This document shows positions 1-8,551 of a DNA stretch of 64,000 nucleotides, in pieces (position 1 is the first letter of the stretch; each line of letters begins with the position of its first letter). Under the pieces are notes generated by a model that saw only the letters and a program-made list of their open reading frames with translations, was not told the origin of the DNA and did no database searches. The DNA is from Halobellus sp. Atlit-31R (GTDB lineage Archaea > Halobacteriota > Halobacteria > Halobacteriales > Haloferacaceae), in assembly GCA_003665935.1 (NCBI GenBank), contig QPLR01000002.1, forward strand, positions 186,001 to 250,000. Reading direction: 5' to 3'. The translations under genes were made by a program, and so were the position numbers.

Positions 1-461
1 GACGTGAGACTGCGAGCGAAGCCGAGCGGCCGGGGAGCGCGGACGAGGCGGAGAGCGCTCCGAGCATCGGCACGGACGCCCGCCAAACTGTCGCGGAGCT
101 GAGCAGAGACGAACGCGTCGAACTGGGCGTCGACCTCCTCGCACACGTCGAGGCGGAGTCGTTCTCGCTGTCGGCGGCCGTCGACCGCATCGAGACGGTC
201 ACGACGAACCCCGCGCTGACGAGGGAGATCCTCGACACCGCAGAGCTGCGCGGGATCATCGAACGCGGCGAGGGACGCCTCCGAACGCGCCGCGGCGGCA
301 CGTTCGTCCGGTTCGAGCAGCAGGTGATCGAGCGGGAGGGCGACTACCGGTGCCGGCGCTGCGGAGCGAGTCTCTCGACGGGACACTTCGTGCAGTTCGA
401 GAGCGGCGAACTCGGTCCGTTCGGGCCCTCGTGCGTGCGAAAAGTGCTCGGCCGCGAGTGA
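1..461 (+). CDS. DUF5830-like zinc-ribbon protein, 3' part
   Basis: The reading frame enters from the left edge and stops with TGA at 459-461, so the start lies outside the window. About 152 residues are visible. An acidic, low-complexity N-terminal stretch is followed by a helical region resembling a winged helix (RVELGVDLL...TREILDTAELRGIIERG). The C-terminus is a small zinc-ribbon-like part with CRRCG and a final FGPSC. This layout matches the haloarchaeal DUF5830 family, often labelled MarR-like. The family name is from memory and the regulatory role is inferred. It converges with the next gene, with 3 bases between the two stop codons. Confidence 0.7.
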   Translation, partial: RETASEAERPGSADEAESAPSIGTDARQTVAELSRDERVELGVDLLAHVEAESFSLSAAVDRIETVTTNPALTREILDTAELRGIIERGEGRLRTRRGGTFVRFEQQVIEREGDYRCRRCGASLSTGHFVQFESGELGPFGPSCVRKVLGRE

Positions 462-464
462 GCG

Positions 465-1772
465 CTATCGGCCGCGACGCAGTTCCTCGATGAGCTGTTC
501 GATCAGCTCTCGCTGCGCCTGCAGTTCCTCGTTCTGCCGGTCGACCGCGTCCCGGAGCTCTGCGACCTCTTCGCGGAGCTGCTCGTCGATCGCGGGCGTG
601 GCCGACTGGAAGCCCGACCCCGCGAACGCCGTCTCGGAGGGAGCCTCGTCCGTGCCTGGGCCGCCTACTCCCGAAGCCTCGCCCGCCGCGCTTCCGGGAG
701 CCTCTGCGCCGGGGGTCCCTCGCTCGGCGTCTCCCGGCGCTGTCTCGCTCTGTGTTCTCTCCCGTGCGGCGTTCGCCGCCGACGCGGGGTCCGCCGCAGC
801 CGGATTCGATTCAGCTCCGGAAGCCCCGTAGCTGTCCTCCGCGCCCGCTTCTTGGGCCGACCCCGACTCCGGGGGGTGCTCGACCTGCTTGGCGACGGTC
901 TCGGGGCTGACGTCGGCCGCCTCAGAGCCCGTTGCCGACGCGGTCTGGCCTGCGCTCTCACCGGCGGAGGTCGCAGCGTCTGACGCGTCGTCGCCGGTGT
1001 CCGCAGCGGAGCGGGTCGCGTTCTCCGGCAACTCCTCGGGCGCTGCGGGATCGGCGATCAGCGGGTCGGGGCCGTCGCCGAAGGACACCTCGTCGGGCTG
1101 GCCGAGGTCAGGCTCCTCGCTCTCCTCGTCGTCGGGTTCGGCCGCGGCGCGGAGCTCCGCGACGGAGTCGACGTCCCAGTACGACAGCAGGGTCGACTCC
1201 AGGGCGGCCCGAACCGCTCGCGCATCGTCGTTGGGAGCTTTGAACCGCTCTTGGCGGCCGTCGACGGTTAGCACGACCGACGTCGCCACGCTGCCGTCCT
1301 CGAAGTCCAGATCGCTCACGTCGCTGTAGTGGTAGGACTCGAAGTCCTCGTCCCAGAGATTCGCGCCGATGTGACGGACGACTCGCTGGCCCGCGATGAC
1401 GATCGTGAGTTCGCTGAAGCGGAAGAGCCGCTCCATCGACTCGTCGGCCTCGAGAATGTCGTTCGCCCGCAGGACGCCTTCGACGATCGGCTGGAGGGCG
1501 CGTTCGAGCCGTTTTGCGGGTAGCGACATCGTCTCCTGCCCGTCGAGCCCGTAATCGAGCGTCACCTTCGCCTTGCGCCGGCCCTCGGAGACGGTGATGC
1601 GCTCTGCGTCGTGGGAGTACTCCTCGACGGACTCGTCGGAGAGCAGGCCTTCGGCACGGTAGAGCAGCGTCCGCGTCGGCGTCACGTACAGTTCGTCCTC
1701 GCCGCCGAGGTCGACCCGCGCGACCACGTCGTCGCCGGCGAGGGCGGCCCGGACGATCTCCGGTTGGCTCAT
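465..1772 (-). CDS. haloarchaeal DUF7115-like protein with C-terminal coiled coil
   Basis: A protein of 435 residues. The start chosen is the ATG giving MSQPEIVRAALAG; the frame stays open further upstream, but that extension reads through the 22-bp repeat array and looks non-coding. The first ~210 residues form a conserved globular part containing a segment that looks like two PH-like beta repeats (VTPTRTLLYRAEGLLSDESVEEY, then a second about 100 residues on). Residues ~215-390 are a disordered acidic Ala/Glu/Ser linker. The last ~40 residues are a heptad coiled coil (LREEVAELRDAVDRQNEELQ). The function is unknown; the architecture suggests an oligomerising cytoplasmic protein. The DUF7115 name is from memory. 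Confidence 0.75.
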   Translation of the reverse strand: MSQPEIVRAALAGDDVVARVDLGGEDELYVTPTRTLLYRAEGLLSDESVEEYSHDAERITVSEGRRKAKVTLDYGLDGQETMSLPAKRLERALQPIVEGVLRANDILEADESMERLFRFSELTIVIAGQRVVRHIGANLWDEDFESYHYSDVSDLDFEDGSVATSVVLTVDGRQERFKAPNDDARAVRAALESTLLSYWDVDSVAELRAAAEPDDEESEEPDLGQPDEVSFGDGPDPLIADPAAPEELPENATRSAADTGDDASDAATSAGESAGQTASATGSEAADVSPETVAKQVEHPPESGSAQEAGAEDSYGASGAESNPAAADPASAANAARERTQSETAPGDAERGTPGAEAPGSAAGEASGVGGPGTDEAPSETAFAGSGFQSATPAIDEQLREEVAELRDAVDRQNEELQAQRELIEQLIEELRRGR

Positions 1773-1847
1773 AGCAACGTTCTCCGTCCGTTTCGTCATA
1801 AATCCGTGGGTCTTCCGGGCGCGTGGGCGCGCGAGAGGTATATAGGC

Positions 1848-1935
1848 GGGAAGACGGCAGGCCACACGCGGGAGGACGGCGGGCCACACGAGAGAAGACG
1901 GCGGGCTACACGAGGGAAGACAGGCCCGAAAGCAC
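1848..1935. repeat. 22-bp tandem repeat, about 3.5 copies
   Basis: Units begin at 1848, 1870 and 1892. They share the core GAAGACGGCGGGCCACACG with a few substitutions, and a degraded fourth unit begins at 1914. The array lies in the gap between the DUF7115-like gene and carA, directly behind a TATA-like GTATATAGG at 1838-1846. No coding signal is convincing here. Confidence 0.75.
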
Positions 1936-1992
1936 TGTGAGCGGTGTAGAAGGCGGGCGTGCGTAGAGCGACCGTTCGATCCGCTCGACCGA

Positions 1993-3057
1993 TCAGTCGT
2001 CGGCGACGACGTGGCGGCTCTCACCGGTCATCGCGAGGACGTCGTCGAAGAATCCTAGGGAGTCGTGGGGGCCCGGATGCGCTTCGGGGTGGTACTGGCG
2101 GGTGATGACGTCGAGATCGTCGTTCGCGAGGCCCTCGGCGGTGCCGTCGTTGACGTTGACCTGCTTCACGTCGAGTTCGTCGCCGGGTTCGCCGACGGTG
2201 TAACCGTGGTTCTGCGTCGTCATCACGACCTTTCCGGTGTCGAGGTCGCGGACGGGCTGGTTCACGCCGCGGTGCCCGAAGTCCATCTTCTCGGTGGTGC
2301 CGCCGAGCGCGCGCGCGACGACCTGCTGGCCGAGACAGATGCCCGCGATCGGGACCTCCCCGACGTGTGCTTCGACCAGTTCCTGTGCGGCCTCGAAGTT
2401 CGCCGGGTCGCCCGGGCCGTTCGAGATGAACAGCAGATCGGGATCGACAGCGGCGAGGTCGTCGCTCGTGGTGTCGTACGGGAGCACGTGGACCGAGGCG
2501 TCGCGCTCGACCAGCGAGTCGACGATCGACATCTTCGCGCCGCAGTCGACGAGCGCGACGTCGGTGTCGCCGTCGCCGTAGGTCGTGTGCTCGACCGTCG
2601 AGACGCGCTTGCCGATGTCGACGTGTTCGCTCATCCCCTTGCACTGTTCGAGTTCGGCCTCGGCGTCCGCGGGCGTCACGTCCTCGCCGACGGCGATGCC
2701 GCACTTCATCGCGCCCTCCTCGCGGATCGACGTGACGAGATCGCGGGTGTCGATGTGGTCGAGCGCGGGGACGTTCTCGGATTCGAGCCACTCGACGGCG
2801 TCGTCGGTGAACTCGTGGGCGATCGCCGCGCGCGGGTGGACGCGGTCGGACTCGAACCGCTCCTCTCGGACGCCGTAGTTGCCGATGAGCGGGTACGAGA
2901 ACGTCAGGACCTGCTCCTCGTAGGAGGGATCGGTCAGGCTCTCCTCGTAGCCGGTGTACGCAGTCGTGAACACTAGCTCGCCGCGGGTCCGTCCCGGAGC
3001 GCGACCGCGCGCTTCGATGACACGGCCGTCCTCCAGGGCCAGATAGGCGTCCGACAT
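1993..3057 (-). CDS. carA: carbamoyl-phosphate synthase small (glutaminase) subunit
   Basis: A protein of 354 residues, the normal length for CarA. It hydrolyses glutamine and channels ammonia to CarB, supplying carbamoyl phosphate for pyrimidines and arginine. The N-terminal half carries the CarA-specific domain (FTTAYTGYEESLTDPSYEEQ). The C-terminal half is a class I glutamine amidotransferase with the nucleophile-elbow motif GICLGQQ and the catalytic His/Glu region YHPEAHPGP. No carB is visible; the downstream neighbour is unrelated. The gene is divergent from an Lrp regulator and is probably leaderless, with a TATA-like ACTTATA 27-30 bp before the ATG. Confidence 0.97.
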   Translation of the reverse strand: MSDAYLALEDGRVIEARGRAPGRTRGELVFTTAYTGYEESLTDPSYEEQVLTFSYPLIGNYGVREERFESDRVHPRAAIAHEFTDDAVEWLESENVPALDHIDTRDLVTSIREEGAMKCGIAVGEDVTPADAEAELEQCKGMSEHVDIGKRVSTVEHTTYGDGDTDVALVDCGAKMSIVDSLVERDASVHVLPYDTTSDDLAAVDPDLLFISNGPGDPANFEAAQELVEAHVGEVPIAGICLGQQVVARALGGTTEKMDFGHRGVNQPVRDLDTGKVVMTTQNHGYTVGEPGDELDVKQVNVNDGTAEGLANDDLDVITRQYHPEAHPGPHDSLGFFDDVLAMTGESRHVVADD

Positions 3058-3080
3058 TACGAGAAACGCACGTGATCACG

Positions 3081-3090
3081 GGGTATAAGT
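3081..3090 (-). promoter_or_regulatory. TATA-like box of carA
   Basis: Read on the minus strand the sequence is ACTTATACCC. Its centre is about 29 bp from the carA ATG, so transcription should begin at or next to the start codon (leaderless), as is common in haloarchaea. Confidence 0.6.
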
Positions 3091-3095
3091 GTTGC

Positions 3096-3123
3096 TTTCG
3101 TAGCTCAGTTACGAATTTCGTAA
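3096..3123. promoter_or_regulatory. putative Lrp operator between carA and lrp
   Basis: A perfect inverted repeat TTACGAA-T-TTCGTAA occupies 3109-3123. A third half-site, TTTCGTA, lies at 3096-3102. It sits between the divergent carA and Lrp/AsnC genes, 20-30 bp upstream of the carA TATA box and in the lrp promoter region. Archaeal Lrp proteins usually bind such short palindromes next to their own genes; binding here is inferred. Confidence 0.55.
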
Positions 3124-3154
3124 TCGGTAAGCCCCCCGAGCGTCTCTGTTGGGT

Positions 3155-3577
3155 ATGGACGAGCTCGATCGCCAGATCCTCGACATCCTCCGGCGAGACG
3201 CCCGCACGCCGTACACGGAGATCGCCGCGCAGGTCGGGACCTCCGAGGGGACGGTGCGCAACCGCGTCGAGCGCCTGACCGACGACGGCGTCATCGAACG
3301 GTTCACCGTCTCCACGCGGACGGGAAACATCAAGGCGATGATCGAGGTCTCGGTGAAAGTAGACGTCGACACGACCGACATCACCGAGCAGATGACCGAG
3401 TGGGACCAGGTCGACTTCGTCTGGCAGGTCTCCGGCGAGGAGGACGTCGTCCTCGTCGTCGACGCCGCCGACACGCAGGCCGTGAACGACCTGATCACGC
3501 GCGCACGCGAACTCGACGAGGTGAAGAACACGAAGACGCGGCTCATCCTCGACGAGCGACTCGGCCGGTCGCCGTGA
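3155..3577 (+). CDS. Lrp/AsnC family transcriptional regulator
   Basis: A protein of 140 residues starting at MDELDRQIL; two codons upstream a TTG could also be read, but ATG is the natural start. The N-terminal winged helix is typical (DARTPYTEIAAQVGTSEGTVRNRVERL). The C-terminal RAM/ligand-binding domain follows (FVWQVSGEEDVVLVVDAADTQAVNDLI). These proteins form octamers that bind amino acids or nucleosides. Its divergence from carA suggests that it responds to arginine, glutamine or pyrimidine supply, but that is only context. The palindrome at 3109-3123 is its likely own operator. Confidence 0.93.
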   Translation: MDELDRQILDILRRDARTPYTEIAAQVGTSEGTVRNRVERLTDDGVIERFTVSTRTGNIKAMIEVSVKVDVDTTDITEQMTEWDQVDFVWQVSGEEDVVLVVDAADTQAVNDLITRARELDEVKNTKTRLILDERLGRSP

Positions 3578-3618
3578 GATCCGGAGGTGACAGCGCCCCG
3601 CGTCGCGCCGGAACGAAT

Positions 3619-3628
3619 CGTTTTAGTG
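3619..3628 (+). promoter_or_regulatory. TATA-like box of rps17e
   Basis: CGTTTTAGTG lies centred about 27 bp upstream of the ATG at 3651, consistent with a leaderless transcript. Confidence 0.5.
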
Positions 3629-3650
3629 CGCGCTGACGGAACATCGGGGT

Positions 3651-3848
3651 ATGGCGATCAAACCCAAGTACGTCAAACAGCTCGGGAAGCTGCTGCTGGA
3701 GAAGTATCCGGAAGCGTTCAACACGGACTTCGAGACGAACAAAGAGAGCGTCGCGACGCTCACCAACGTCGAGTCGAAGGGCGTCCGCAACCGGATCGCG
3801 GGCTACATCACGCGCAAGAAGGGCGGCGCACAGCCGACCTCGGCGTAA
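3651..3848 (+). CDS. rps17e: 30S ribosomal protein S17e
   Basis: A protein of 65 residues, the usual archaeal length. It is recognised by MAIKPKYVKQLGKLLLEKYP, the conserved TDFETNKESV and NVESKGVRNRIAGYITRKK. It is a small helical protein of the small ribosomal subunit found only in archaea and eukaryotes. It stands alone, with its own promoter, and is convergent with pccX. Confidence 0.97.
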   Translation: MAIKPKYVKQLGKLLLEKYPEAFNTDFETNKESVATLTNVESKGVRNRIAGYITRKKGGAQPTSA

Positions 3849-3940
3849 GTCGGAGAGCTGTTTCTGGAAGTGGAAGTCGTCGACCTCGTGAGCGACGCGC
3901 TTCGGTCGACTAAAAGCGACAACAGCCGCGAGCGGCGCGC

Positions 3941-4234
3941 TCAGAACCGGTCGGCGCGTCCCGCAGCGGCCCACTTGTCCCGCGGCGCGCCGTCGGGCAC
4001 GCGGCGCACGCGACGCCCGTTCGTCGCCTCCACGCGCCCGGCGAACGTCCACCGCTCGCCGTTCCACGTCGGCCTGCGCTCGGAAGCGGCCGCCGCGGCC
4101 GCCGCAGCGGCGCGCTCCTCGTCGCCGAGGTGGGCGGCGACGGCGGCGACGATCGCTGCGGCCTCTTCGTCGTCTGCGGCCTCCGGGAGCCGGAGCCGTT
4201 TCGCGAGGTCGCCGTCGATCTGTCCGTCGACCAT
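3941..4234 (-). CDS. pccX: PccX-like small subunit of acyl-CoA carboxylase
   Basis: A protein of 97 residues starting 1 bp after the pccB stop, so the two are co-transcribed and probably translationally coupled. The start [36 protein letters not shown] gives an amphipathic helix, followed by an Ala-rich run and a C-terminal part [10 protein letters not shown]. In Haloferax mediterranei a small third subunit, PccX, is required with PccA and PccB for propionyl-CoA carboxylase activity; position, size and the WxFAGR tail fit. The assignment rests on context plus resemblance. Confidence 0.75.
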   Translation of the reverse strand: MVDGQIDGDLAKRLRLPEAADDEEAAAIVAAVAAHLGDEERAAAAAAAAASERRPTWNGERWTFAGRVEATNGRRVRRVPDGAPRDKWAAAGRADRF

Positions 4235-4235
4235 C

Positions 4236-5780
4236 TCAGATCGGGAGGTTGCCGTGCTTCTTGTCCGGGCGGTCCGAGCGTTTCGAGCGGAGCATCTCCA
4301 GATCGGACACGAGCCGTGCGCGTGTCTCCGGCGGCTCGATGACGGCGTCGATGAACCCCCGGTCGGCGGCCGTGTAGGGGTTCGCGAACTCCTCGCGGTA
4401 CTCCGCGATGAGCTCCTCGCGGCGCTCGTCGGGGTTCTCCGCGGCGGCCAGTTCGTCGCTGTAGAGGATGTTGACCGCCCCCTGCGGCCCCATCACGGCG
4501 ATCTCGGCGGTCGGCCACGCGTAGTTGACGTCCGCGCCGAGATGCTTCGAGGCCATCACGTCGTACGCGCCGCCGTAGGCCTTCCGCGTGATCACCGTCA
4601 GGAGCGGGACCGTCGCCTCGGAGTACGCGTACAGCAGTTTCGCGCCGTGGCGGATGATCCCGTTGTGCTCTTGGTCGGTGCCCGGAAGGAAGCCCGGAAC
4701 GTCGACGAACGAGACGATTGGAACGTTGAACGCGTCGCAGACGCGGACGAACCGGGACGCCTTCTCGGAGGCCTCGATGTCGAGCGTGCCGGCGTTGACG
4801 CGCGGCTGGTTTGCGACGACGCCGACCGAGTGGCCGTCGAGGCGGGCGAAGCCAACGAGGACGTTCTTCGCGAAGCCCGCGTGGACCTCGAAGAAGGAGC
4901 CCTCGTCGAGGACGCCGCCGACGACGTCGTGCATATCGTAGGGCTTCCGCGGCTCGTCGGGCACGACCTCGTTCAGCGAGTCGTCGGCGCGCTCTGGGTC
5001 GTCCCACGGTTCGACGCGCGGGGGATCCTCGACGTTGTTCGGGGGAAGATACGAGAGCAGCCGTCGGATGTCGTCGAGGGCCTCCTCCTCGGTCTCACAC
5101 GCGAAGTGCGCGACGCCCGAGGTCGAGGCGTGCGTGACCGCGCCGCCGAGCTCCTCGAAGCTCACTTCCTCGCCGGTGACGGTCTTGATCACGTCCGGAC
5201 CGGTGATGAACATATGACTCGTGTCCTTCACCATGAAGGTGAAGTCCGTGAGTGCGGGCGAGTAGACGGCCCCGCCGGCGCACGGTCCCATAATCGCCGA
5301 GATCTGGGGAACGACGCCCGAGGCGTCGGTGTTCCGGCGGAAGATCTCGCCGAAGCCGGCGAGCGACTGGACGCCCTCCTGGATGCGCGCTCCGGCGGAG
5401 TCGTTGAGGCCGACGACGGGTGCGCCGACCTCGACGGCTTTGTCCATCACCTTCGTGATCTTCTCGGCGAAGACCTCGCCGAGCGACCCGCCGAAGACGG
5501 TGAAGTCGTGGGCGAAGACGAACGTCTTCCGCCCGTCGACCTCGCCGTAGCCGGTGACGACGCCGTCGCCCGGCAGCTGGGTCTCCTCCATCCCGAAGTT
5601 GTGGTTCCGGTGGGTCCGGAGCTGATCGATCTCCCGAAAGGTCCCGTCGTCGAGGAAGTAGTCGATGCGCTCGCGGGCCGTCATCTTCCCCTTCTCGTGC
5701 TGGGATTCGATGCGGTCCTCGCCGCCGCCCTTCAGCGCGCGCTCGCGCTTCTCGCGTAGCTCCTCGATCCGGTCCTCCAT
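4236..5780 (-). CDS. pccB: acyl-CoA (propionyl-CoA) carboxylase carboxyltransferase subunit
   Basis: A protein of 514 residues from [13 protein letters not shown]; the frame is open upstream, but this start gives the family length. It transfers the carboxyl group from biotin to propionyl- or acetyl-CoA. Signatures are the N-terminal crotonase fold ([18 protein letters not shown]), the oxyanion segment [13 protein letters not shown], and the C-terminal [21 protein letters not shown] and [12 protein letters not shown]. It forms an operon with pccX. The biotin carboxylase/BCCP subunit (PccA) is not adjacent and must be encoded elsewhere. The enzyme feeds the methylmalonyl-CoA route, and sucCD lies 6 kb away. 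Confidence 0.95.
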   Translation of the reverse strand: MEDRIEELREKRERALKGGGEDRIESQHEKGKMTARERIDYFLDDGTFREIDQLRTHRNHNFGMEETQLPGDGVVTGYGEVDGRKTFVFAHDFTVFGGSLGEVFAEKITKVMDKAVEVGAPVVGLNDSAGARIQEGVQSLAGFGEIFRRNTDASGVVPQISAIMGPCAGGAVYSPALTDFTFMVKDTSHMFITGPDVIKTVTGEEVSFEELGGAVTHASTSGVAHFACETEEEALDDIRRLLSYLPPNNVEDPPRVEPWDDPERADDSLNEVVPDEPRKPYDMHDVVGGVLDEGSFFEVHAGFAKNVLVGFARLDGHSVGVVANQPRVNAGTLDIEASEKASRFVRVCDAFNVPIVSFVDVPGFLPGTDQEHNGIIRHGAKLLYAYSEATVPLLTVITRKAYGGAYDVMASKHLGADVNYAWPTAEIAVMGPQGAVNILYSDELAAAENPDERREELIAEYREEFANPYTAADRGFIDAVIEPPETRARLVSDLEMLRSKRSDRPDKKHGNLPI

Positions 5781-5891
5781 CGTCACGTCGGACCATCTCC
5801 GGTCATCGTCACGTACGTACCGACGGGAGGCAAAAGGGTTTCCGCAATCCGACAAGGGAAGGTTCGTCGAACGTCGATATCACCGACATAG

Positions 5892-5900
5892 TATATAAAA
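5892..5900 (+). promoter_or_regulatory. TATA box of the zinc-finger gene
   Basis: TATATAAAA in an AT-rich patch is the strongest TATA match in this region. The start site would be near 5920, leaving a ~25-nt leader before the ATG at 5945. Confidence 0.55.
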
Positions 5901-5944
5901 AATAATTATGTTTATGGCGCTCGAAGTCGTGCTAGTCAGTGGCA

Positions 5945-6142
5945 ATGGCCAGCGCATACAGATCCCCCTTCGAACGCCTCCGGACGCGGTACGACGACGT
6001 CGACTTGGTCTGTCAGAAGTGCGGCTACGACGACACCGACGGCGAGTGGCAGGCCGTGACCTCCGGACACGTCATCCAGTACCGACACATCTGCCCGAGC
6101 TGCGGCGCGATCCGTCGACGGACGCTCTCGCTCGAGAAGTGA
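5945..6142 (+). CDS. HVO_0649-family small zinc-finger protein
   Basis: A protein of 65 residues starting MASAYRSPFERLRTRYDD. Two CxxC pairs (CQKCG and CPSCG) spaced about 34 residues apart form one zinc ribbon, with the intervening VTSGHVIQYRHI strand. This matches the haloarchaeal HVO_0649-type small zinc-finger proteins, many of which have unknown function but affect growth or motility when deleted in Haloferax. A GTG two codons upstream is an alternative start. The family name is from memory. Confidence 0.8.
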   Translation: MASAYRSPFERLRTRYDDVDLVCQKCGYDDTDGEWQAVTSGHVIQYRHICPSCGAIRRRTLSLEK

Positions 6143-6244
6143 CTGGCGCGTGGACGTAGAACCGGTCCCGGACAGTGCGAACGGCGCGAACGGCGCGAAC
6201 GGCGATACACCCCCCTGCAGCGCGTCTCCGCACGTCGCGCAGCG

Positions 6245-7678
6245 CTAGACGAGCGACCGCTCGGTCCGGAGCCCGACGAACGCGAGCGCGCCTGCGCCCA
6301 CGGCGACGAACACCGTCGGCCAGAAGCCGAGGCTGGCGTCGACGCCGAACGTCGTCAGGAGCGTGAAAAGCAGGAAGATCGGGAGCACGACGCCCGCACC
6401 GAGCAGCCACGGCGTCGCGAGCGGCCGCGAGACGCCGCCCGCTCCGGAGCGGAGTTCGGCGATCGCGTCGCGACCCATCACCCAGCCGGCGAAGACGAGC
6501 ACCGCGGCCAGCCCGAGCGTCAGGAGCGTGTCCACGAGCGGCCCGGCGACGAAGCCGAACACCGTCCGCCCCGCGATCGTGGGATTGACGGCGCAGACGC
6601 CGCCGGTCACGACGACGCCCCCGGTGACGAGCGCCACCGCGCGACGCCGCGAGAAGCCGTACTCGTCGACGAGGAAGGAGACGGGGATCTCGAGCATACT
6701 GATCGACGACGACAGCGCCGCGAGTACGACGACGCCGAAGAACGCCGTCGCGACGAGTGCGCCGCCGGGAAGCTGTGCGAACGCGCCCGCGAGCCCGACG
6801 AACAGCGCGCCCGGTCCCGGTGCCGTCTGGGTCGGATCGACGCCCAGCGAGAACAGCAGTGGGAAGACGACCAGCCCCGCGAGGACTCCCACGAGCGTGT
6901 TGAGGACGGCGATGATCGTCCCGTCGAACGGGAGCGAGCGGTTCTCGTCGATGTAGGAGGCGTACGTGATCATCGTCCCGGCGCCGAGCGAGAGCGTGAA
7001 CAGGGCCTGCCCGGCCGCCGGCGCGAGCACGTCGAAGAAGTTCGCGCGGATCGTCGCGACGTCGAAACTGAGGTAGAACGCGTACGCCTCGGCCGCGCCG
7101 GCGCGCGTACCGGCCCAGACGGCGAGCCCGACGAGCAAGACGAGCACCGCGGGCATCATCACCTTCGTGCCGAGCTCGATCCCGCGGCGGACGCCGGCGT
7201 AGACGACCAGCGCTGTCAGCCCCAAAAAGAGGAAGTGGAAGCCGAGCGCGTCGAGGCCGGCGGCGACGCCACCGAAGTACTGCCCCGGCGAAGCGAAGTA
7301 CGCCGGCTGGCCGCCGGCGACCGCGAGCGCGCTCTCGCCGAAGTACCGGAGGATCCATCCGCCCACGACGCTGTAAAAGGAGATGAGCGCGATCGCGGTG
7401 AAGACGTAGAAGACGCCCCACAGCCCCCACGCCCGCGACCCCGAGAGGTCCCGAAACGCCCCCACGGGACTCTTCTTGCCGCGTCGGCCGACGACGAACT
7501 CCCCGAGCAGGCCGGGGACGCCGACGAGCAGTACGATGCCGAGATACACAATCAGAAAGGCGCTCCCGCCGTTGTCGGCCGTCACCCACGGGAACCGCCA
7601 GATGTTCCCGAGGCCGACCGCCGAACCGGCGGCGGCGAGGATGAACCCCGCGCGTGTCGCCCATGTCTCACGTGCCAT
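6245..7678 (-). CDS. NSS/SNF family sodium-dependent transporter
   Basis: A protein of 477 residues with about 11-12 membrane helices. It begins METWATRAGFILAAAGSAVGLGNIWRFPW after two residues, which is the family's TM1 signature carrying the sodium and substrate contacts, and continues with the YYSVVGGW segment in TM3. NSS proteins (LeuT fold) import amino acids or osmolytes with sodium. It is paralogous to the gene at 8552-9919; the two flank a TrkA-type gene. The substrate cannot be predicted. Confidence 0.92.
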   Translation of the reverse strand: MARETWATRAGFILAAAGSAVGLGNIWRFPWVTADNGGSAFLIVYLGIVLLVGVPGLLGEFVVGRRGKKSPVGAFRDLSGSRAWGLWGVFYVFTAIALISFYSVVGGWILRYFGESALAVAGGQPAYFASPGQYFGGVAAGLDALGFHFLFLGLTALVVYAGVRRGIELGTKVMMPAVLVLLVGLAVWAGTRAGAAEAYAFYLSFDVATIRANFFDVLAPAAGQALFTLSLGAGTMITYASYIDENRSLPFDGTIIAVLNTLVGVLAGLVVFPLLFSLGVDPTQTAPGPGALFVGLAGAFAQLPGGALVATAFFGVVVLAALSSSISMLEIPVSFLVDEYGFSRRRAVALVTGGVVVTGGVCAVNPTIAGRTVFGFVAGPLVDTLLTLGLAAVLVFAGWVMGRDAIAELRSGAGGVSRPLATPWLLGAGVVLPIFLLFTLLTTFGVDASLGFWPTVFVAVGAGALAFVGLRTERSLV

Positions 7679-7842
7679 TGGGACTCACTCCCCCGCTCGC
7701 GAGTAAGTGGCTTTCGGACCGGATCCGTCCGCTCGACCGACGACACGGACGTTCGTGAAAGATTCGATCTCGCAGTGGCGGGGCAGTTCCAGCAGTCGCT
7801 ACTGCGCCGCCACTTGAAGCCCGCCAGTGCTCTTGGCGGAAA

Positions 7843-7850
7843 CTTATTTA
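7843..7850 (+). promoter_or_regulatory. TATA-like box of the TrkA-type gene
   Basis: CTTATTTA is centred 25 bp before the ATG at 7872 and predicts a leaderless transcript. Confidence 0.55.
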
Positions 7851-7871
7851 CCCCGACAATAATGAACGAAT

Positions 7872-8525
7872 ATGACTGATACCGATCACGTCGTGATCGC
7901 AGGCAGCGGACGCGTCGGACACCGCGTGGCCACCCACTTCACCGACCGGGGCTGGGACGTCACAGTGATCGATCCCGATCCGGGAAGAGCCACCGAGGAC
8001 GACGACATCGAGGTCCTCAGAGGCGACGCGACGAAGCCGTCGGTGCTCGAGGCGGCCATCACCGACCGGACGGACACCGTCGGCGCGCTGACGGACAAAC
8101 AGGACACGAACCTCGTCGTCTGTATGGCGGCGAAGCGCCACGCGGCGGACATCCGGACCGTCGCCCGAATCGAGGAGGGCGCCGGCGACGAGTACGAGGC
8201 GTACGTCGACCAGGTGTACTTCCCCGAGCGTGCCAGCGTCCGCGCGGCGGTCAACGCCCTCTCCGGTAGCGACGTCCGCACGCTGGAGGAGGTCACCGGC
8301 GAACTGGAGGTGCTCGACGTCCGGATCGACTACGACGCGCCGGCCGCGGGCGAGGTCGTGTCCGACGCGCTCCCCGAGGGCTCCGTGGTCATCGCCGAGG
8401 CCGACGGTCACGTCGCCGTCCAGCACTCGACGGCGTTGATCGGCGGCCGACGGTATCTCGTCGCGGCCGACCGCGACGTCGTCGGCGAGGTCCTCACGCA
8501 GTGTCGTGGCGAGGAGCCGACGTAG
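7872..8525 (+). CDS. TrkA/RCK-type NAD-binding regulatory protein
   Basis: A protein of 217 residues with no membrane segment. Residues 1-120 form a Rossmann RCK_N domain (HVVIAGSGRVGHRVATHF, a GxGxxG nucleotide site, then the acidic VIDPDPGR strand end). Residues ~135-215 form an RCK_C domain. Such proteins gate potassium channels or Trk uptake, or regulate other ion transporters, by binding NAD(H) or ATP. It lies between two NSS transporters on the opposite strand and no channel gene is adjacent, so its partner may be one of those transporters or a distant Trk system. Confidence 0.85.
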   Translation: MTDTDHVVIAGSGRVGHRVATHFTDRGWDVTVIDPDPGRATEDDDIEVLRGDATKPSVLEAAITDRTDTVGALTDKQDTNLVVCMAAKRHAADIRTVARIEEGAGDEYEAYVDQVYFPERASVRAAVNALSGSDVRTLEEVTGELEVLDVRIDYDAPAAGEVVSDALPEGSVVIAEADGHVAVQHSTALIGGRRYLVAADRDVVGEVLTQCRGEEPT

Positions 8526-8551
8526 TCGGGAGTCGGCGAGCGACCGGCCGC

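Noticed and set aside
3870-5759. 629-codon open frame opposite pccB and pccX
   Set aside because: Antisense shadow; the pccB and pccX proteins are unmistakable on the other strand.
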